64,000 nucleotides of DNA, from contig NZ_JARVKY010000001.1 of NCBI RefSeq assembly GCF_029813785.1, positions 62,001 to 126,000 of the forward strand, read 5' to 3'. Below, one piece after another: positions 34,526-42,647 of the stretch (position 1 is the first letter of the stretch; each line of letters begins with the position of its first letter). The notes beneath the pieces were generated by a model, which saw only the letters and a program-made list of their open reading frames with translations, was not told the origin of the DNA and searched no databases. Both the position numbers and the translations under genes were made by a program. This DNA comes from Streptomyces sp. DH41 (GTDB taxonomy: Bacteria > Actinomycetota > Actinomycetes > Streptomycetales > Streptomycetaceae).

Positions 34526-36646
34526 ATGCAGAACACCGGCATGCGGACCGCCGCCACGCCCACGCCCACCCACTGCCCGTACTGCGCCCTGCAGTGCGGG
34601 ATGAACCTGACGCCCGCCGCCGACGGGACCGTCGAGGTGTCCGAGCGCGCCGACTTCCCGGTGAACCGGGGCGCGCTGTGCGGCAAGGGGCGTACGGCGC
34701 CGGCGGTGCTCGCGTCGAGCGCCCGGCTGACCACGCCGCTGGTGCGTTCCGCCGAGGGCCCGCTGGTGCCGGCCTCGTGGGACGATGCGCTGGACCGGAT
34801 CGCCGGGAACCTGGCCCGCACCCGGGCGGAGCACGGCGCGGACGCGCTCGGGGTGTTCGGCGGGGGCGGACTGACCAACGAGAAGGCGTACACGCTGGGC
34901 AAGTTCGCCCGGGTGGTGCTGGGCACCTCGCAGATCGACTACAACGGGCGGTTCTGCATGTCGTCGGCGGCGGCGGCCGGCGTCAGGGCGTTCGGCCTCG
35001 ACCGGGGGCTGCCGTTCCCGCTGGAGGACATCCCGAGGACCGGGTGCGTGATCCTCGTCGGGTCGAACCCGGCGGAGACGATGCCGCCGTCCCTGCGCTA
35101 CTTCACCGAGCTGCGCGAGAACGGCGGCACCCTGATCGTCGTCGACCCGCGTCGCACGAAGACCGCCGAACAGGCCGACCTGCACCTGGCGCCGAGGCCG
35201 GGCACCGACCTCGCCCTCGCCCTGGGCATGCTGCACCTGGTCGTCGCCGAGGGGCGGGTGGACGAGCGGTACGTCGAGGAGCGCACGGCCGGCTGGGAGG
35301 ACGCGCGGGCGGCGGCGATGGGGCACTGGCCGGAGTACGTGGAGCGGATCACCGGGGTGTCCGTTCCCGAACTGCGGGAGGCGGTGCGGATGTTCTGCGC
35401 GCCCGAGGCCGCGATGGTACTGACCGCGCGCGGGCCCGAGCAGCAGGCCAAGGGCACGGACACGGTGGGCGCGTGGATCAACCTGTGCCTGGCGACCGGG
35501 CGGGCCGGCCGCCCCCGGTCGGGGTACGGCTGTCTGACCGGGCAGGGCAACGGGCAGGGCGGACGCGAACACGGGCAGAAGGCCGACCAGTTGCCCGGCT
35601 ACCGCAAGCTGACCGACCCGGCGGCGCGGCGGCACGTCGCCGAGGTGTGGGGCGTGGACCCTGACTCGCTGCCGGGGCCGGGGCGCAGCGCCTACGAGCT
35701 GCTGGACGCGCTGGGCACGGACATCAGGTCGCTGCTGCTGATGGGCTCCAACCCGGTGGTGTCGGCGCCCCGCGCGGCCCACGTCGAGGAACGGCTGCGG
35801 TCGCTGGACTTCCTCGCCGTGTGCGACGTGGTGCTCTCCGAGACGGCGGCGCTGGCGGACGTGGTGCTGCCGGTGACGCAGTGGGCCGAGGAGTCGGGCA
35901 CCACGACCAGCCTGGAGGGGCGGGTGCTGCTGCGGCGGCGCGCGATCACCCCGCCGGACGGGGTCCGCAGCGACCTGGAGGTGCTGCACGGGCTGGCCGG
36001 CCGGCTGGGCGTGGAGAAGGGCTTCCCCACCGAACCGGAGCAGGTCTTCGAGGAGCTGCGCCGGGCGAGCGCGGGAGGCCCGGCGGACTACTCGGGGATC
36101 GACTACCGGCGGCTGGCCGAGGAGGGCGGGGTGTTCTGGCCGTGTCCGGCGCCGGAGGAGGCCGCCGGGACGCGAGGGGACCGGCATCCGGGCACTCCTC
36201 GCCTCTTCCTCGACCGTTTCGCCACCGACGACGGCCGGGCCAGGTTCGCGCCCGTCTCGCACCGGCCGAGCGCCGAGGAGCCGGACGACGAGTATCCGGT
36301 GCTGTTGACCACCGGGCGGGTGGTGGCGCAGTACCAGTCGGGCGCGCAGACCCGGCGGGTGGACGAGCTGAACGCCGCCGCGCCCGGCCCCTTCGTGGAG
36401 CTCCACCCTCGGCTGGCGGCGCGGCTGGGGGTGGCCGAGGGCGATCGGGTGACCGTCGTCTCCCGGCGCGGCCGGGCCGCGGCACCGGCCCGCGTCACCG
36501 CCGGCATCCGCCCCGACACCGTGTTCATGCCCTTCCACTGGCCGGGCGAGGGCCGCGCCAACACCCTGACCAACCCGGCCCTCGACCCGACGTCGCGGAT
36601 GCCGGAGTTCAAGGTGTGCGCGGTGCGGGTGGAGAGGGCGGTCTGA
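34526..36646 (+). CDS. nasA: assimilatory nitrate reductase, catalytic subunit
   Basis: This 706-aa molybdopterin enzyme would reduce nitrate to nitrite in the cytoplasm. An N-terminal [4Fe-4S] site uses C17, C20, C24 and C52 (CPYCALQC ... GALCGKG). The central molybdopterin-binding region has NGRFCMSSAA and SNPAETMPP, and the C-terminal Mo-cofactor domain (about 580-700) ends VFMPFHWPGEGRANTLTNPALDP. No Tat or Sec signal is present, fitting the assimilatory rather than respiratory class. There is no C-terminal [2Fe-2S]. Nitrite reductase nirBD is 8 kb away on the same strand. Confidence 0.92.
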   Translation: MQNTGMRTAATPTPTHCPYCALQCGMNLTPAADGTVEVSERADFPVNRGALCGKGRTAPAVLASSARLTTPLVRSAEGPLVPASWDDALDRIAGNLARTRAEHGADALGVFGGGGLTNEKAYTLGKFARVVLGTSQIDYNGRFCMSSAAAAGVRAFGLDRGLPFPLEDIPRTGCVILVGSNPAETMPPSLRYFTELRENGGTLIVVDPRRTKTAEQADLHLAPRPGTDLALALGMLHLVVAEGRVDERYVEERTAGWEDARAAAMGHWPEYVERITGVSVPELREAVRMFCAPEAAMVLTARGPEQQAKGTDTVGAWINLCLATGRAGRPRSGYGCLTGQGNGQGGREHGQKADQLPGYRKLTDPAARRHVAEVWGVDPDSLPGPGRSAYELLDALGTDIRSLLLMGSNPVVSAPRAAHVEERLRSLDFLAVCDVVLSETAALADVVLPVTQWAEESGTTTSLEGRVLLRRRAITPPDGVRSDLEVLHGLAGRLGVEKGFPTEPEQVFEELRRASAGGPADYSGIDYRRLAEEGGVFWPCPAPEEAAGTRGDRHPGTPRLFLDRFATDDGRARFAPVSHRPSAEEPDDEYPVLLTTGRVVAQYQSGAQTRRVDELNAAAPGPFVELHPRLAARLGVAEGDRVTVVSRRGRAAAPARVTAGIRPDTVFMPFHWPGEGRANTLTNPALDPTSRMPEFKVCAVRVERAV

Positions 36647-36968
36647 CGCCCGGCCGGGCGTCGCGGTGTCCTGGCCGACTGCCGGGCGCCGGCGTCGCGT
36701 CGGCCGGGTTGGCCGCCGGGCGCGGGCGTCGCGGTGTCCTGGCCGACTGCCGGGCGTCGGCGTCGCGTCGGCCGGGTTGGCCGCCGGGCGCGGGCGTCGC
36801 GTCGACCGGGCCGGCCGCCGGGCGCGGGCGTCGCGTCGACCGGGCCGGCCGCCGGGCGCGGGCGTCGCGTCGGCCGGGCCGGCCGCCGGGCGCGGGCGTC
36901 GTAGCGGCCGGGGCCCCACTGCCGGACGCGGGCGTCGCGGCCTCCGCGCCGCCCGCCCGGCGTGGGCG
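36647..36968. repeat. 34-bp tandem repeat array filling an intergenic space
   Basis: Nine full units, one of 36 bp, plus a partial fill the whole gap between nasA (stop 36646) and the FMN reductase stop (36969). The best copies (36783-36816 and 36817-36850) are identical. The core shared by most is GCCGGGCGCGGGCGTCG. The first four units alternate two variants, implying an older 68-bp duplication. The repeat even supplies bases of the reductase stop codon context. There are no spacers, so this is not CRISPR. Confidence 0.9.
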
Positions 36969-37556
36969 TCACGCGCCGTCGTACGGCCGCCGCTCCTTCG
37001 CCTCCCGCAGGGCCCGCCCCCACCACACCAGCTGGTCGAGCATCGTCTTCGCCGCCGCGTCCGGTCCCGACGGGTCCCTGAGCCCGCCCTCGTCGTCGAA
37101 CGAGGCGCCCGCGTTGTGGAAGGAGACGGTGTCGCGGACGGTGACGGCGTGCAGTTCGGCGAAGACCTGGCGCAGGTGCTCCGAGGCGCGCAGGCCGCCG
37201 GCCAGACCGCCGTAGGAGACGAGACCGACGGGCTTGGCCCGCCACTCGGTGAAGTGCCAGTCGATGACGTTCTTCAGGCCAGCCGGGAAGGAGTGGTTGT
37301 ACTCGGGGGTGAGTACGACGAACGCGTCCGCGCCCGCCAGTTTCGGGGTGATCTCCGCCAGCGCGGCCGTCGCCTCCGGGGTCGGGGCGAAGGTCGTGGG
37401 CAGGTCGGTCCCGGCGACGTCCAGCACCTCCGGGTCGAGGTCGGGGTGGGCCCGGAGATGGTCCAGGAGCCAGTCGGCGACGACGGGGCCGAAGCGGCCG
37501 TGGCGGTTGCTGCCGACGATCAGGGTCACACGCAGTGGAGCGGTCGTTGTGTTCAT
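36969..37556 (-). CDS. NADPH-dependent FMN reductase family protein
   Basis: This 195-aa flavodoxin-fold protein reduces flavin or quinone with NAD(P)H. The phosphate-binding loop LIVGSNRHGRFG (residues 11-22) and the family motif LTPEYNHSFPAGLKNVIDW (about 82-100) are clear, plus YGGLAGGLRASEHLR. Its promoter contains a SoxR operator (37572-37591), matching the known SoxR target SCO2478 of S. coelicolor, which lies in the same neighbourhood. Thus it probably belongs to the redox-active-compound response. No soxR gene lies in this window. Confidence 0.88.
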   Translation of the reverse strand: MNTTTAPLRVTLIVGSNRHGRFGPVVADWLLDHLRAHPDLDPEVLDVAGTDLPTTFAPTPEATAALAEITPKLAGADAFVVLTPEYNHSFPAGLKNVIDWHFTEWRAKPVGLVSYGGLAGGLRASEHLRQVFAELHAVTVRDTVSFHNAGASFDDEGGLRDPSGPDAAAKTMLDQLVWWGRALREAKERRPYDGA

Positions 37557-37571
37557 GCGGCACAGCCTGGT

Positions 37572-37591
37572 ACCTCAAGTTTGGTTGAGGT
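37572..37591 (-). promoter_or_regulatory. SoxR box
   Basis: CCTCAAGTTTGGTTGAGG (37573-37590) has 7-bp arms ACCTCAA/TTGAGGT and closely matches the SoxR consensus CCTCAAGTTAACTTGAGG. It lies 16-35 bases upstream of the FMN reductase start on the minus strand, as expected where a MerR-family activator spans a promoter with a long spacer. Confidence 0.85.
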
Positions 37592-37858
37592 CAAGCGCGA
37601 CGCCGGCGGGCCCGTTCGGAGGCACCGCCTCACCCGTTCACCCCCGCGCCCCGCGGTCTTCGGGATCTTTTCCAAGGACGTCCGCCGCACGCCGGTGACC
37701 TGCCGAAACGCTGTCCCGCGTGGACCCGCCGAGCGCGCTCCCGACACCCGTTCATCCCAGTCGCGGCGCGTTCTCGGGGAGCGGGCCGCGTCCGGTGCGA
37801 CTTACCTCGGTAGGGCAAGGGGCCACCGAAGAGGTCAGAAGAGGTCAAAGGAGCACCG
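37592..37858. other. intergenic region, little visible
   Basis: Between the SoxR box and the secreted protein gene no ORF is convincing. Only a duplicated AAGAGGTCA just before the start codon, with AAGGAG as ribosome binding site, stands out. Confidence 0.6.
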
Positions 37859-38407
37859 ATGCGACGTACCGCCCGTCTGCTGACCGGTACCGCGCTCGCC
37901 GTCGCGGCCGTCGGCCTCGCCGCCCAGGCGCCCGCGCACGCCGGGCCCGTGTACGCCGGGGAGGGTGAGGTGAGCGGCGGTCTGACGGTGCGCCCGTCCT
38001 CCGTCGTGCCGGGCGAGCGGGCCGTGGTGAACACGACGGCGTGCGGCCAGGGCGGCTCGGCGGCGGGCGACGCCAGCGCGGTGGGCGCCGGTACGTTCCC
38101 GCTGGCCCCGGGCACCGAGGAGGGCGAGGCGGTCGGCCGCTTCGAGGTGCCGCCGAGCGCGCAGCCGGGGACGTACGAGATCGTCGCGACCTGTGGTGGG
38201 AGCGGCCTGCGGGTGACGGGCGACCTGGTGGTCACGCTGACCTCCGCCCGTGAGCAGGTGTACCCCAAGGGAAGCGTGAAGACGGGGGTCGGCGGCGCTC
38301 TTGGCCCCGATCCCGTGCAGACCGCGGCGGGTGTGGCGGCTCTGGCCGTCGCCGCCGCGGGCGGTACCTGGCTCCTGCATCGCCGGGCGAGAGGCGACGG
38401 GATCTGA
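37859..38407 (+). CDS. secreted/membrane-anchored hypothetical protein
   Basis: This 182-aa protein starts with a signal peptide (MRRTARLLTGTALAVAAVGLAAQAP; cleavage near PAHAG). An Ig-like beta domain (about 30-130, with a conserved Cys pair near TACG and ATCGG) follows, and it ends with a transmembrane helix (about 155-173) and a short RR-rich tail. No LPxTG motif is seen, so retention is probably by the C-terminal helix. The class F sortase gene follows after 121 bases. The pairing suggests a cell-envelope assembly unit, but the role of this protein is unknown. Confidence 0.7.
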   Translation: MRRTARLLTGTALAVAAVGLAAQAPAHAGPVYAGEGEVSGGLTVRPSSVVPGERAVVNTTACGQGGSAAGDASAVGAGTFPLAPGTEEGEAVGRFEVPPSAQPGTYEIVATCGGSGLRVTGDLVVTLTSAREQVYPKGSVKTGVGGALGPDPVQTAAGVAALAVAAAGGTWLLHRRARGDGI

Positions 38408-38528
38408 CGGGCACCCTCCGCTGCCCGTTCGCCGGTACCGCACTTCCCCACCCCCTCCGGGTCCGACGCCCCTCGCGGCCCGGAGGGGGCAGGGGGCCTT
38501 TCAGAGGGACGGAGAGAAGGGGGACATC

Positions 38529-39149
38529 ATGCGCAGGGTCGGCAACACCGCGATAGCCGCCGTCACCGCGGTCGCCCTCTGCTCCGGGACCTGGCTGCTC
38601 GTCGGCGGCGCCCGCACCGAGGCCCCGCCGCAGCCCTCCGCCGCGCAGGCCCGCACGGGGCGGGCCGGCGAGGCCGCCGCCGCACCGGCGCTGCCGCCCT
38701 CCCCGCCCGACCGTGTCCGCATCCCGGCGATCGGCGTGGACGCCCCGATGACGGGCCTCGGCCTGACGCCGTCCGGCAGCCTCGACGTGCCGCCCGCCGA
38801 GCGGGAGAACCTCGCCGGCTGGTACGAGGCCGGCACCACCCCCGGTGAGACGGGCACCGCGATCGTCGCCGGGCACGTGGACAACGCCGAGGGCCCCGCC
38901 GTCTTCTACCGGCTCGGCGCCCTGGAGAAGGGCGCCACGATCGAGGTCGACCGGCGCGACGGCGGCGTCGCGGTGTTCACCGTGGACGCGGTGGAGGTGT
39001 ACGCCGCGAAGGACTTCCCGGACGAGCGGGTGTACGGCGCGGCGAACCGGCCCGAGCTGCGCGTCATCACCTGCGGCGGCGACTACTCACGCGGTACCGG
39101 ATACCAGGGGAACGTGGTCGTCTTCGCGCACCTCACCGGCAGCCGGTGA
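38529..39149 (+). CDS. class F sortase
   Basis: This 206-aa membrane-anchored transpeptidase has an N-terminal signal-anchor (about 8-27), a Pro/Ala-rich stalk to about 60 and the compact sortase beta-barrel. Catalytic residues are visible: H116 (VAGHVDN) and C182 (VITCGGDY), with R188 the probable arginine. Class F sortases are common in actinobacteria, and their substrates are poorly known. ATG 38529 is chosen over upstream codons as it begins the hydrophobic segment. Its 3' end overlaps the convergent HxlR regulator by 63 bases. Confidence 0.9.
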   Translation: MRRVGNTAIAAVTAVALCSGTWLLVGGARTEAPPQPSAAQARTGRAGEAAAAPALPPSPPDRVRIPAIGVDAPMTGLGLTPSGSLDVPPAERENLAGWYEAGTTPGETGTAIVAGHVDNAEGPAVFYRLGALEKGATIEVDRRDGGVAVFTVDAVEVYAAKDFPDERVYGAANRPELRVITCGGDYSRGTGYQGNVVVFAHLTGSR

Positions 39150-39476
39150 GCCGTTCGGCACGTTCGCCCTGCCCCACGCGCCGAGCGGCGCCAGCGCCTC
39201 GTTGAGGGCGACGCCCCGCGCGGTCAGCGAGTACTCCACGCGCGGTGGCACCTCGCGGTACTCCTCGCGGTGCACGATGCCGTCGGCCTCCAGCTCCCGC
39301 AGCTGCGCGGCGAGCACCTTCTCCGTCACCCCGGGCAACTCCCGGCGCAGGGCGCCGAACCGGTGCACCCCTTCGCCGAGCGCCCACAGGATCAGCACCT
39401 TCCACTTGCCGCCGATCACGTCCATCGCCGCGTCGACCCCGCAGACGTACGCCCCCGGCCGCCGTACCGTACCCAT
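39087..39476 (-). CDS. HxlR-family transcriptional regulator
   Basis: This 129-aa winged-helix regulator has the HxlR signature: a Cys near the N-terminus (VCGVDAAMDVIGGKWKVLILWAL), the recognition segment RRELPGVTEKVLAAQLRELEADGIV and the wing EYREVPPRVEYSLTARG. HxlR proteins sense electrophiles or oxidants through the N-terminal Cys. ATG 39476 starts the conserved core; longer frames exist. A perfect palindrome lies just upstream, between it and the divergent dehydrogenase, which is its likely target. The 3' end overlaps the convergent sortase. Confidence 0.88.
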   Translation of the reverse strand: MGTVRRPGAYVCGVDAAMDVIGGKWKVLILWALGEGVHRFGALRRELPGVTEKVLAAQLRELEADGIVHREEYREVPPRVEYSLTARGVALNEALAPLGAWGRANVPNGSPAAGEVREDDHVPLVSGTA

Positions 39477-39535
39477 GCCCGTCACCCCGTCCCCCACCCG
39501 CTGCCTGCTCCCTTTCCCCAGGGTAACCACCCACT

Positions 39536-39553
39536 CTCAAGTACGTACTTGAG
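39536..39553. promoter_or_regulatory. palindromic operator (HxlR type)
   Basis: CTCAAGTACGTACTTGAG is a perfect 18-bp palindrome in the divergent spacer between the HxlR gene and the imine-reductase-like gene, 32 bases before the latter's start. HxlR operators are of this dyad type with GTAC-like centres. Confidence 0.7.
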
Positions 39554-39584
39554 CGGCCGTCGTTCCCGGCGGAGCCTGATCTCC

Positions 39585-40490
39585 ATGACTGACAAGACTT
39601 CCACCGCCCGTATTCCGCTCACCGTCCTCGGCGCCGGCGCCATGGGCACCGCCCTGGTCCGTGCCTGGCTCGCCGCCGGACATCCCGTGACCGTCTGGAA
39701 CCGCACCCCGGCCCGCGCCGAGGCCCTCGCCGCCGAGGGTGCGACGGTCGCCGCGAGCGCCGCCGAGGCGGTGGCCGCGAACCGACTGGTGATCGTCTGC
39801 CTGCTCGACGACGCCTCGGTCGGCGTGGCCCTCGGCGGGGCCGACCTGACCGGGCGGGACCTGGTGAACCTCACCACCGGCACGCCCGCCGAGGGCCGCG
39901 CCCGTGCCGGCTGGGCGACGGAGCGCGGGGCCCGTTTCCTGGACGGCGGGATCATGGCCGTACCGCCGATGATCGGAGACGCCGGCTCCGGCGGGTACGT
40001 CTTCTACAGCGGTTCCCCCGCCCTCTTCGAGGAGCACCGGGACACCCTCGCCGTCCCGGCCGGCACCCGATACGTGGGCGAGGACGCCGGCTTCGCGGCG
40101 CTGCACGACGTGGCGCTGCTGAGCGCGATGAGCGGCATGTTCGCGGGCATCACACACGCCTTCGCGCTGATCGGCCCGGAGGATATCGCCCCGAAGGACT
40201 TCGCGCCGCTGCTGGTGTCCTGGCTCGGCGCGATGACCGGCTCCGCCCACCTGGCCGCCGACCAGATCGAGAGCGGCGACTACGGCAAGGGCGTCGTCTC
40301 CAACCTCGCGATGCAAGTGGCGGGCAACGCGACGCTGCTGCGCACGGCCGAGGAGCAGGGAGTGAGCCCGGAGCTGCTGACGCCGTACACGGCGTTGATG
40401 GAGCGGTGGCTCGCCGAGGGGCACGGGGAGGAGGACACGACCGGGATGGTGGAGCTGCTGGATCTGCGGCGGGGGCCGACGACGGCCTAG
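39585..40490 (+). CDS. NAD(P)-dependent beta-hydroxyacid dehydrogenase / imine reductase-like
   Basis: This 301-aa 6-phosphogluconate/3-hydroxyisobutyrate dehydrogenase-fold protein has the Rossmann loop VLGAGAMGTALVRAWL (14-29) and NRTPARAEAL, which favours NADP. TGTPAEGRARAGWATERGARFLDGGIMAVP matches imine-reductase-like members; the catalytic Lys of true hydroxyacid dehydrogenases is not at its usual place (MTGSAHLAADQIESGDY). Divergent from an HxlR regulator with an operator between them, so it is probably induced by an electrophile or quinone-type signal. Confidence 0.82.
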   Translation: MTDKTSTARIPLTVLGAGAMGTALVRAWLAAGHPVTVWNRTPARAEALAAEGATVAASAAEAVAANRLVIVCLLDDASVGVALGGADLTGRDLVNLTTGTPAEGRARAGWATERGARFLDGGIMAVPPMIGDAGSGGYVFYSGSPALFEEHRDTLAVPAGTRYVGEDAGFAALHDVALLSAMSGMFAGITHAFALIGPEDIAPKDFAPLLVSWLGAMTGSAHLAADQIESGDYGKGVVSNLAMQVAGNATLLRTAEEQGVSPELLTPYTALMERWLAEGHGEEDTTGMVELLDLRRGPTTA

Positions 40491-40580
40491 GACAGGCGCC
40501 CGCGGGATCGCGGGAAGCGGCGTACTCCACGTATCAGCCCAGCTCAGGGCACCCACACGGGCGGCAGGAGAGCCCCTTCA

Positions 40581-40611
40581 CTTTGTCTAGACCTATTTTG
40601 TCTAGACCTCT
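40581..40611 (+). promoter_or_regulatory. two DasR-like sites (dre)
   Basis: Two copies of TTTGTCTAGACCT (cores GTCTAGAC at 40585-40592 and 40600-40607, 15 bases apart) precede the GH3 gene. The S. coelicolor DasR consensus is ACTGGTCTAGACCACT; by eye the copies match 11 and 12 of 16 positions. DasR represses chitin and N-acetylglucosamine genes. Confidence 0.6.
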
Positions 40612-40711
40612 TGCCCCGCCCGTGATCCGCGGGCTACGTTTCCCGCTGTTCGGAGTACTGCACATTTCCTTCAATTCCCTTGATGGGCAAGGCTGGAAGG
40701 AGCATGTCCGC

Positions 40712-42538
40712 ATGCAGGACCGGAGTCTGTCCAGACGAACGGTGCTCGCCTCCGCGACCGTGGTCGCCGCGAGCGCGACGGGCGTCGTGGGTGTGGCGGC
40801 CACCCCCGCGGTCGCGCACAGGCGCGACGACCGCCTCAAGAGGATCATCTCCAGGATGAGCGTCGAGGCGAAGATCGGCCAGCTCTTCGTGCCGTACTTC
40901 TACGGTACGTCGGCGACTTCTCCCAGCCAGTTCGACCAGGACCGCAACCTCAGGGAACTCGGCGTCCGCACCGTGGCCGAGCTCATCGCCAAGTACCACA
41001 TCGGCGGTGTCATCTACTTCTCCGGCTGGACGAACAACATCCAGGACCCCCGCCAGATCGCGGACCTGACGAACGGTGTGCAGCGGGCCTCGCTCGCGCT
41101 GCCCACCCCCGTCCCGTCCCTGATCTCCATCGACCAGGAGCACGGGGCCAACGTCCGCATCGGCAGCGGCGCCACCCAGCTGCCGGGCGCGATGGCGCTC
41201 GGCGCGGGCCGCTCGCTCTCCGACGCGCGCGCCGCCGGACGGATATCGGGCACCGAACTCGCCGCCCTGGGCATCCACCAGAACTTCGCCCCGGTCGCCG
41301 ACGTCAACGTCAATCCGGCCAACCCCATCATCAACGTCCGCTCCTTCGGCGCCGACGCCCGAGCGGTCGGCCGCATGGTGGCGGCCCAGGTGACCGGCTA
41401 CCAGCAGGCCGGCGTCGTGGCCTGCGCCAAGCACTTCCCGGGCCACGGGGACACCGCGCAGGACAGCCACACCGGACTGCCCGTGATCACCCACACCCGC
41501 GAGGAGTGGGACCGTATCGACGCCCCGCCCTTCAAGGCCGCGATCGCCGCCGGCGTCGACTCGATCATGACCGCGCACCTCCAGGTCCCCGCGCTCGACC
41601 CCAGCAACGAACCGGCCACCCTGTCGCCCACGATCCTCCAGGGCGTGCTGCGCGACGAACTCGGCTTCGACGGCGTGATCGTCACCGACGCCCTCAACAT
41701 GGCCGGCGTGCGCACCAAGTACGGCGACGACCGCGTGCCCGTCCTCGCCCTCAAGGCCGGCGCCGACCAACTGCTCTTCCCGCCGGACATCGGCGTCGCC
41801 TACAACGGCGTCCTGGCCGCCGTCCGCAGCGGGGAGATCACCGAGGACCGACTCGACGCATCGGTTCTGCGCATCCTGCGGATCAAGGACAAGGCCGGCC
41901 TGCTCGACGGCAGCCCCTACGTCTCCCCGAAGGTGGTCGACCGGATCGTCGGCGCCCGCCGGCACCGGCTCGCCGCCGCCCGGATCGCCGAGCGCACCAC
42001 CACCCTGCTGGTCAACGAGGACGAGGCGCTCCCGCTGGGCCGCCGGCAGAGGAACCTGCTGGTCGTCGGCGCGAGCCCGGCCTTCCCGACCGACGACACC
42101 CGCGGCACGGTGCCCGAGCTGGCCAAGGCGTTCGACGACCTGGGCTACCGGACCACCCACCTCGCCACCGGCCGGGCGCCCGACGCGGCGAAGATCGACG
42201 AGGCCGTGGCCGCCGCGCGGGGACGGGACGCGGTGGTGGTCACCACCGACAACGTCGGCGCCACCAGCGCCCAGCGCACCCTGGTGTCCCGGCTGCTCGC
42301 GACGGGCGTCCCCGTCGTCCACCTCGCGGTGCGCAACCCCTACGACATCGCCCACCTCGACGGCGTCCCGGCCTCACTGGTCTCCTACTGCTGGACCGAG
42401 GTCGAACTGCGCGCCGCGGCCCGGGTGATCGCCGGCCGGGTCGAGCCGCGCGGCAAGCTGCCCGTGCCCATCCAGCGGGCCGACGACCCGGCCGAGGTCC
42501 TCTTCCCCTCCGGTCACGGCCTGTCGTACGACGACTGA
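40712..42538 (+). CDS. secreted GH3 beta-N-acetylhexosaminidase-like
   Basis: This 608-aa exported glycoside hydrolase of family 3 removes terminal beta-linked GlcNAc or similar sugars. A Tat-like signal comes first (SRRTVLASA, residues 7-15, then a hydrophobic run). NagZ-type motifs are KHFPGHGDT (about 239-247, the His/Asp dyad typical of family 3 N-acetylglucosaminidases) and VTDALNM with the nucleophile Asp (about 327). A C-terminal Rossmann-like domain follows. GGAAGGAG lies upstream of ATG 40712. DasR-like sites in its promoter support a role in GlcNAc or peptidoglycan-derived sugar recovery. Confidence 0.9.
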   Translation: MQDRSLSRRTVLASATVVAASATGVVGVAATPAVAHRRDDRLKRIISRMSVEAKIGQLFVPYFYGTSATSPSQFDQDRNLRELGVRTVAELIAKYHIGGVIYFSGWTNNIQDPRQIADLTNGVQRASLALPTPVPSLISIDQEHGANVRIGSGATQLPGAMALGAGRSLSDARAAGRISGTELAALGIHQNFAPVADVNVNPANPIINVRSFGADARAVGRMVAAQVTGYQQAGVVACAKHFPGHGDTAQDSHTGLPVITHTREEWDRIDAPPFKAAIAAGVDSIMTAHLQVPALDPSNEPATLSPTILQGVLRDELGFDGVIVTDALNMAGVRTKYGDDRVPVLALKAGADQLLFPPDIGVAYNGVLAAVRSGEITEDRLDASVLRILRIKDKAGLLDGSPYVSPKVVDRIVGARRHRLAAARIAERTTTLLVNEDEALPLGRRQRNLLVVGASPAFPTDDTRGTVPELAKAFDDLGYRTTHLATGRAPDAAKIDEAVAAARGRDAVVVTTDNVGATSAQRTLVSRLLATGVPVVHLAVRNPYDIAHLDGVPASLVSYCWTEVELRAAARVIAGRVEPRGKLPVPIQRADDPAEVLFPSGHGLSYDD

Positions 42539-42561
42539 CGCACGCCTCCCCGCGCGGCCTT

Positions 42562-42600
42562 CGGCCCCGGTGCCCCCCGGAAAGGGGGACACCGGGGCCG
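42562..42600. terminator. bidirectional terminator
   Basis: An 11-bp GC stem (42562-42572 with 42590-42600), continued by five C-G pairs after one mismatch and closed by a 5-base loop, lies between the convergent GH3 and TauE-like genes. Confidence 0.75.
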
Positions 42601-42647
42601 GACGCTTCAACCCGGCAGCCGGGGGCCACGTGCCGTCATCCCCCTGG

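Noticed and set aside
36647..36968. CRISPR-like interpretation of the 34-bp repeats
   Set aside because: Units are contiguous without spacers and diverge gradually; there are no cas genes.
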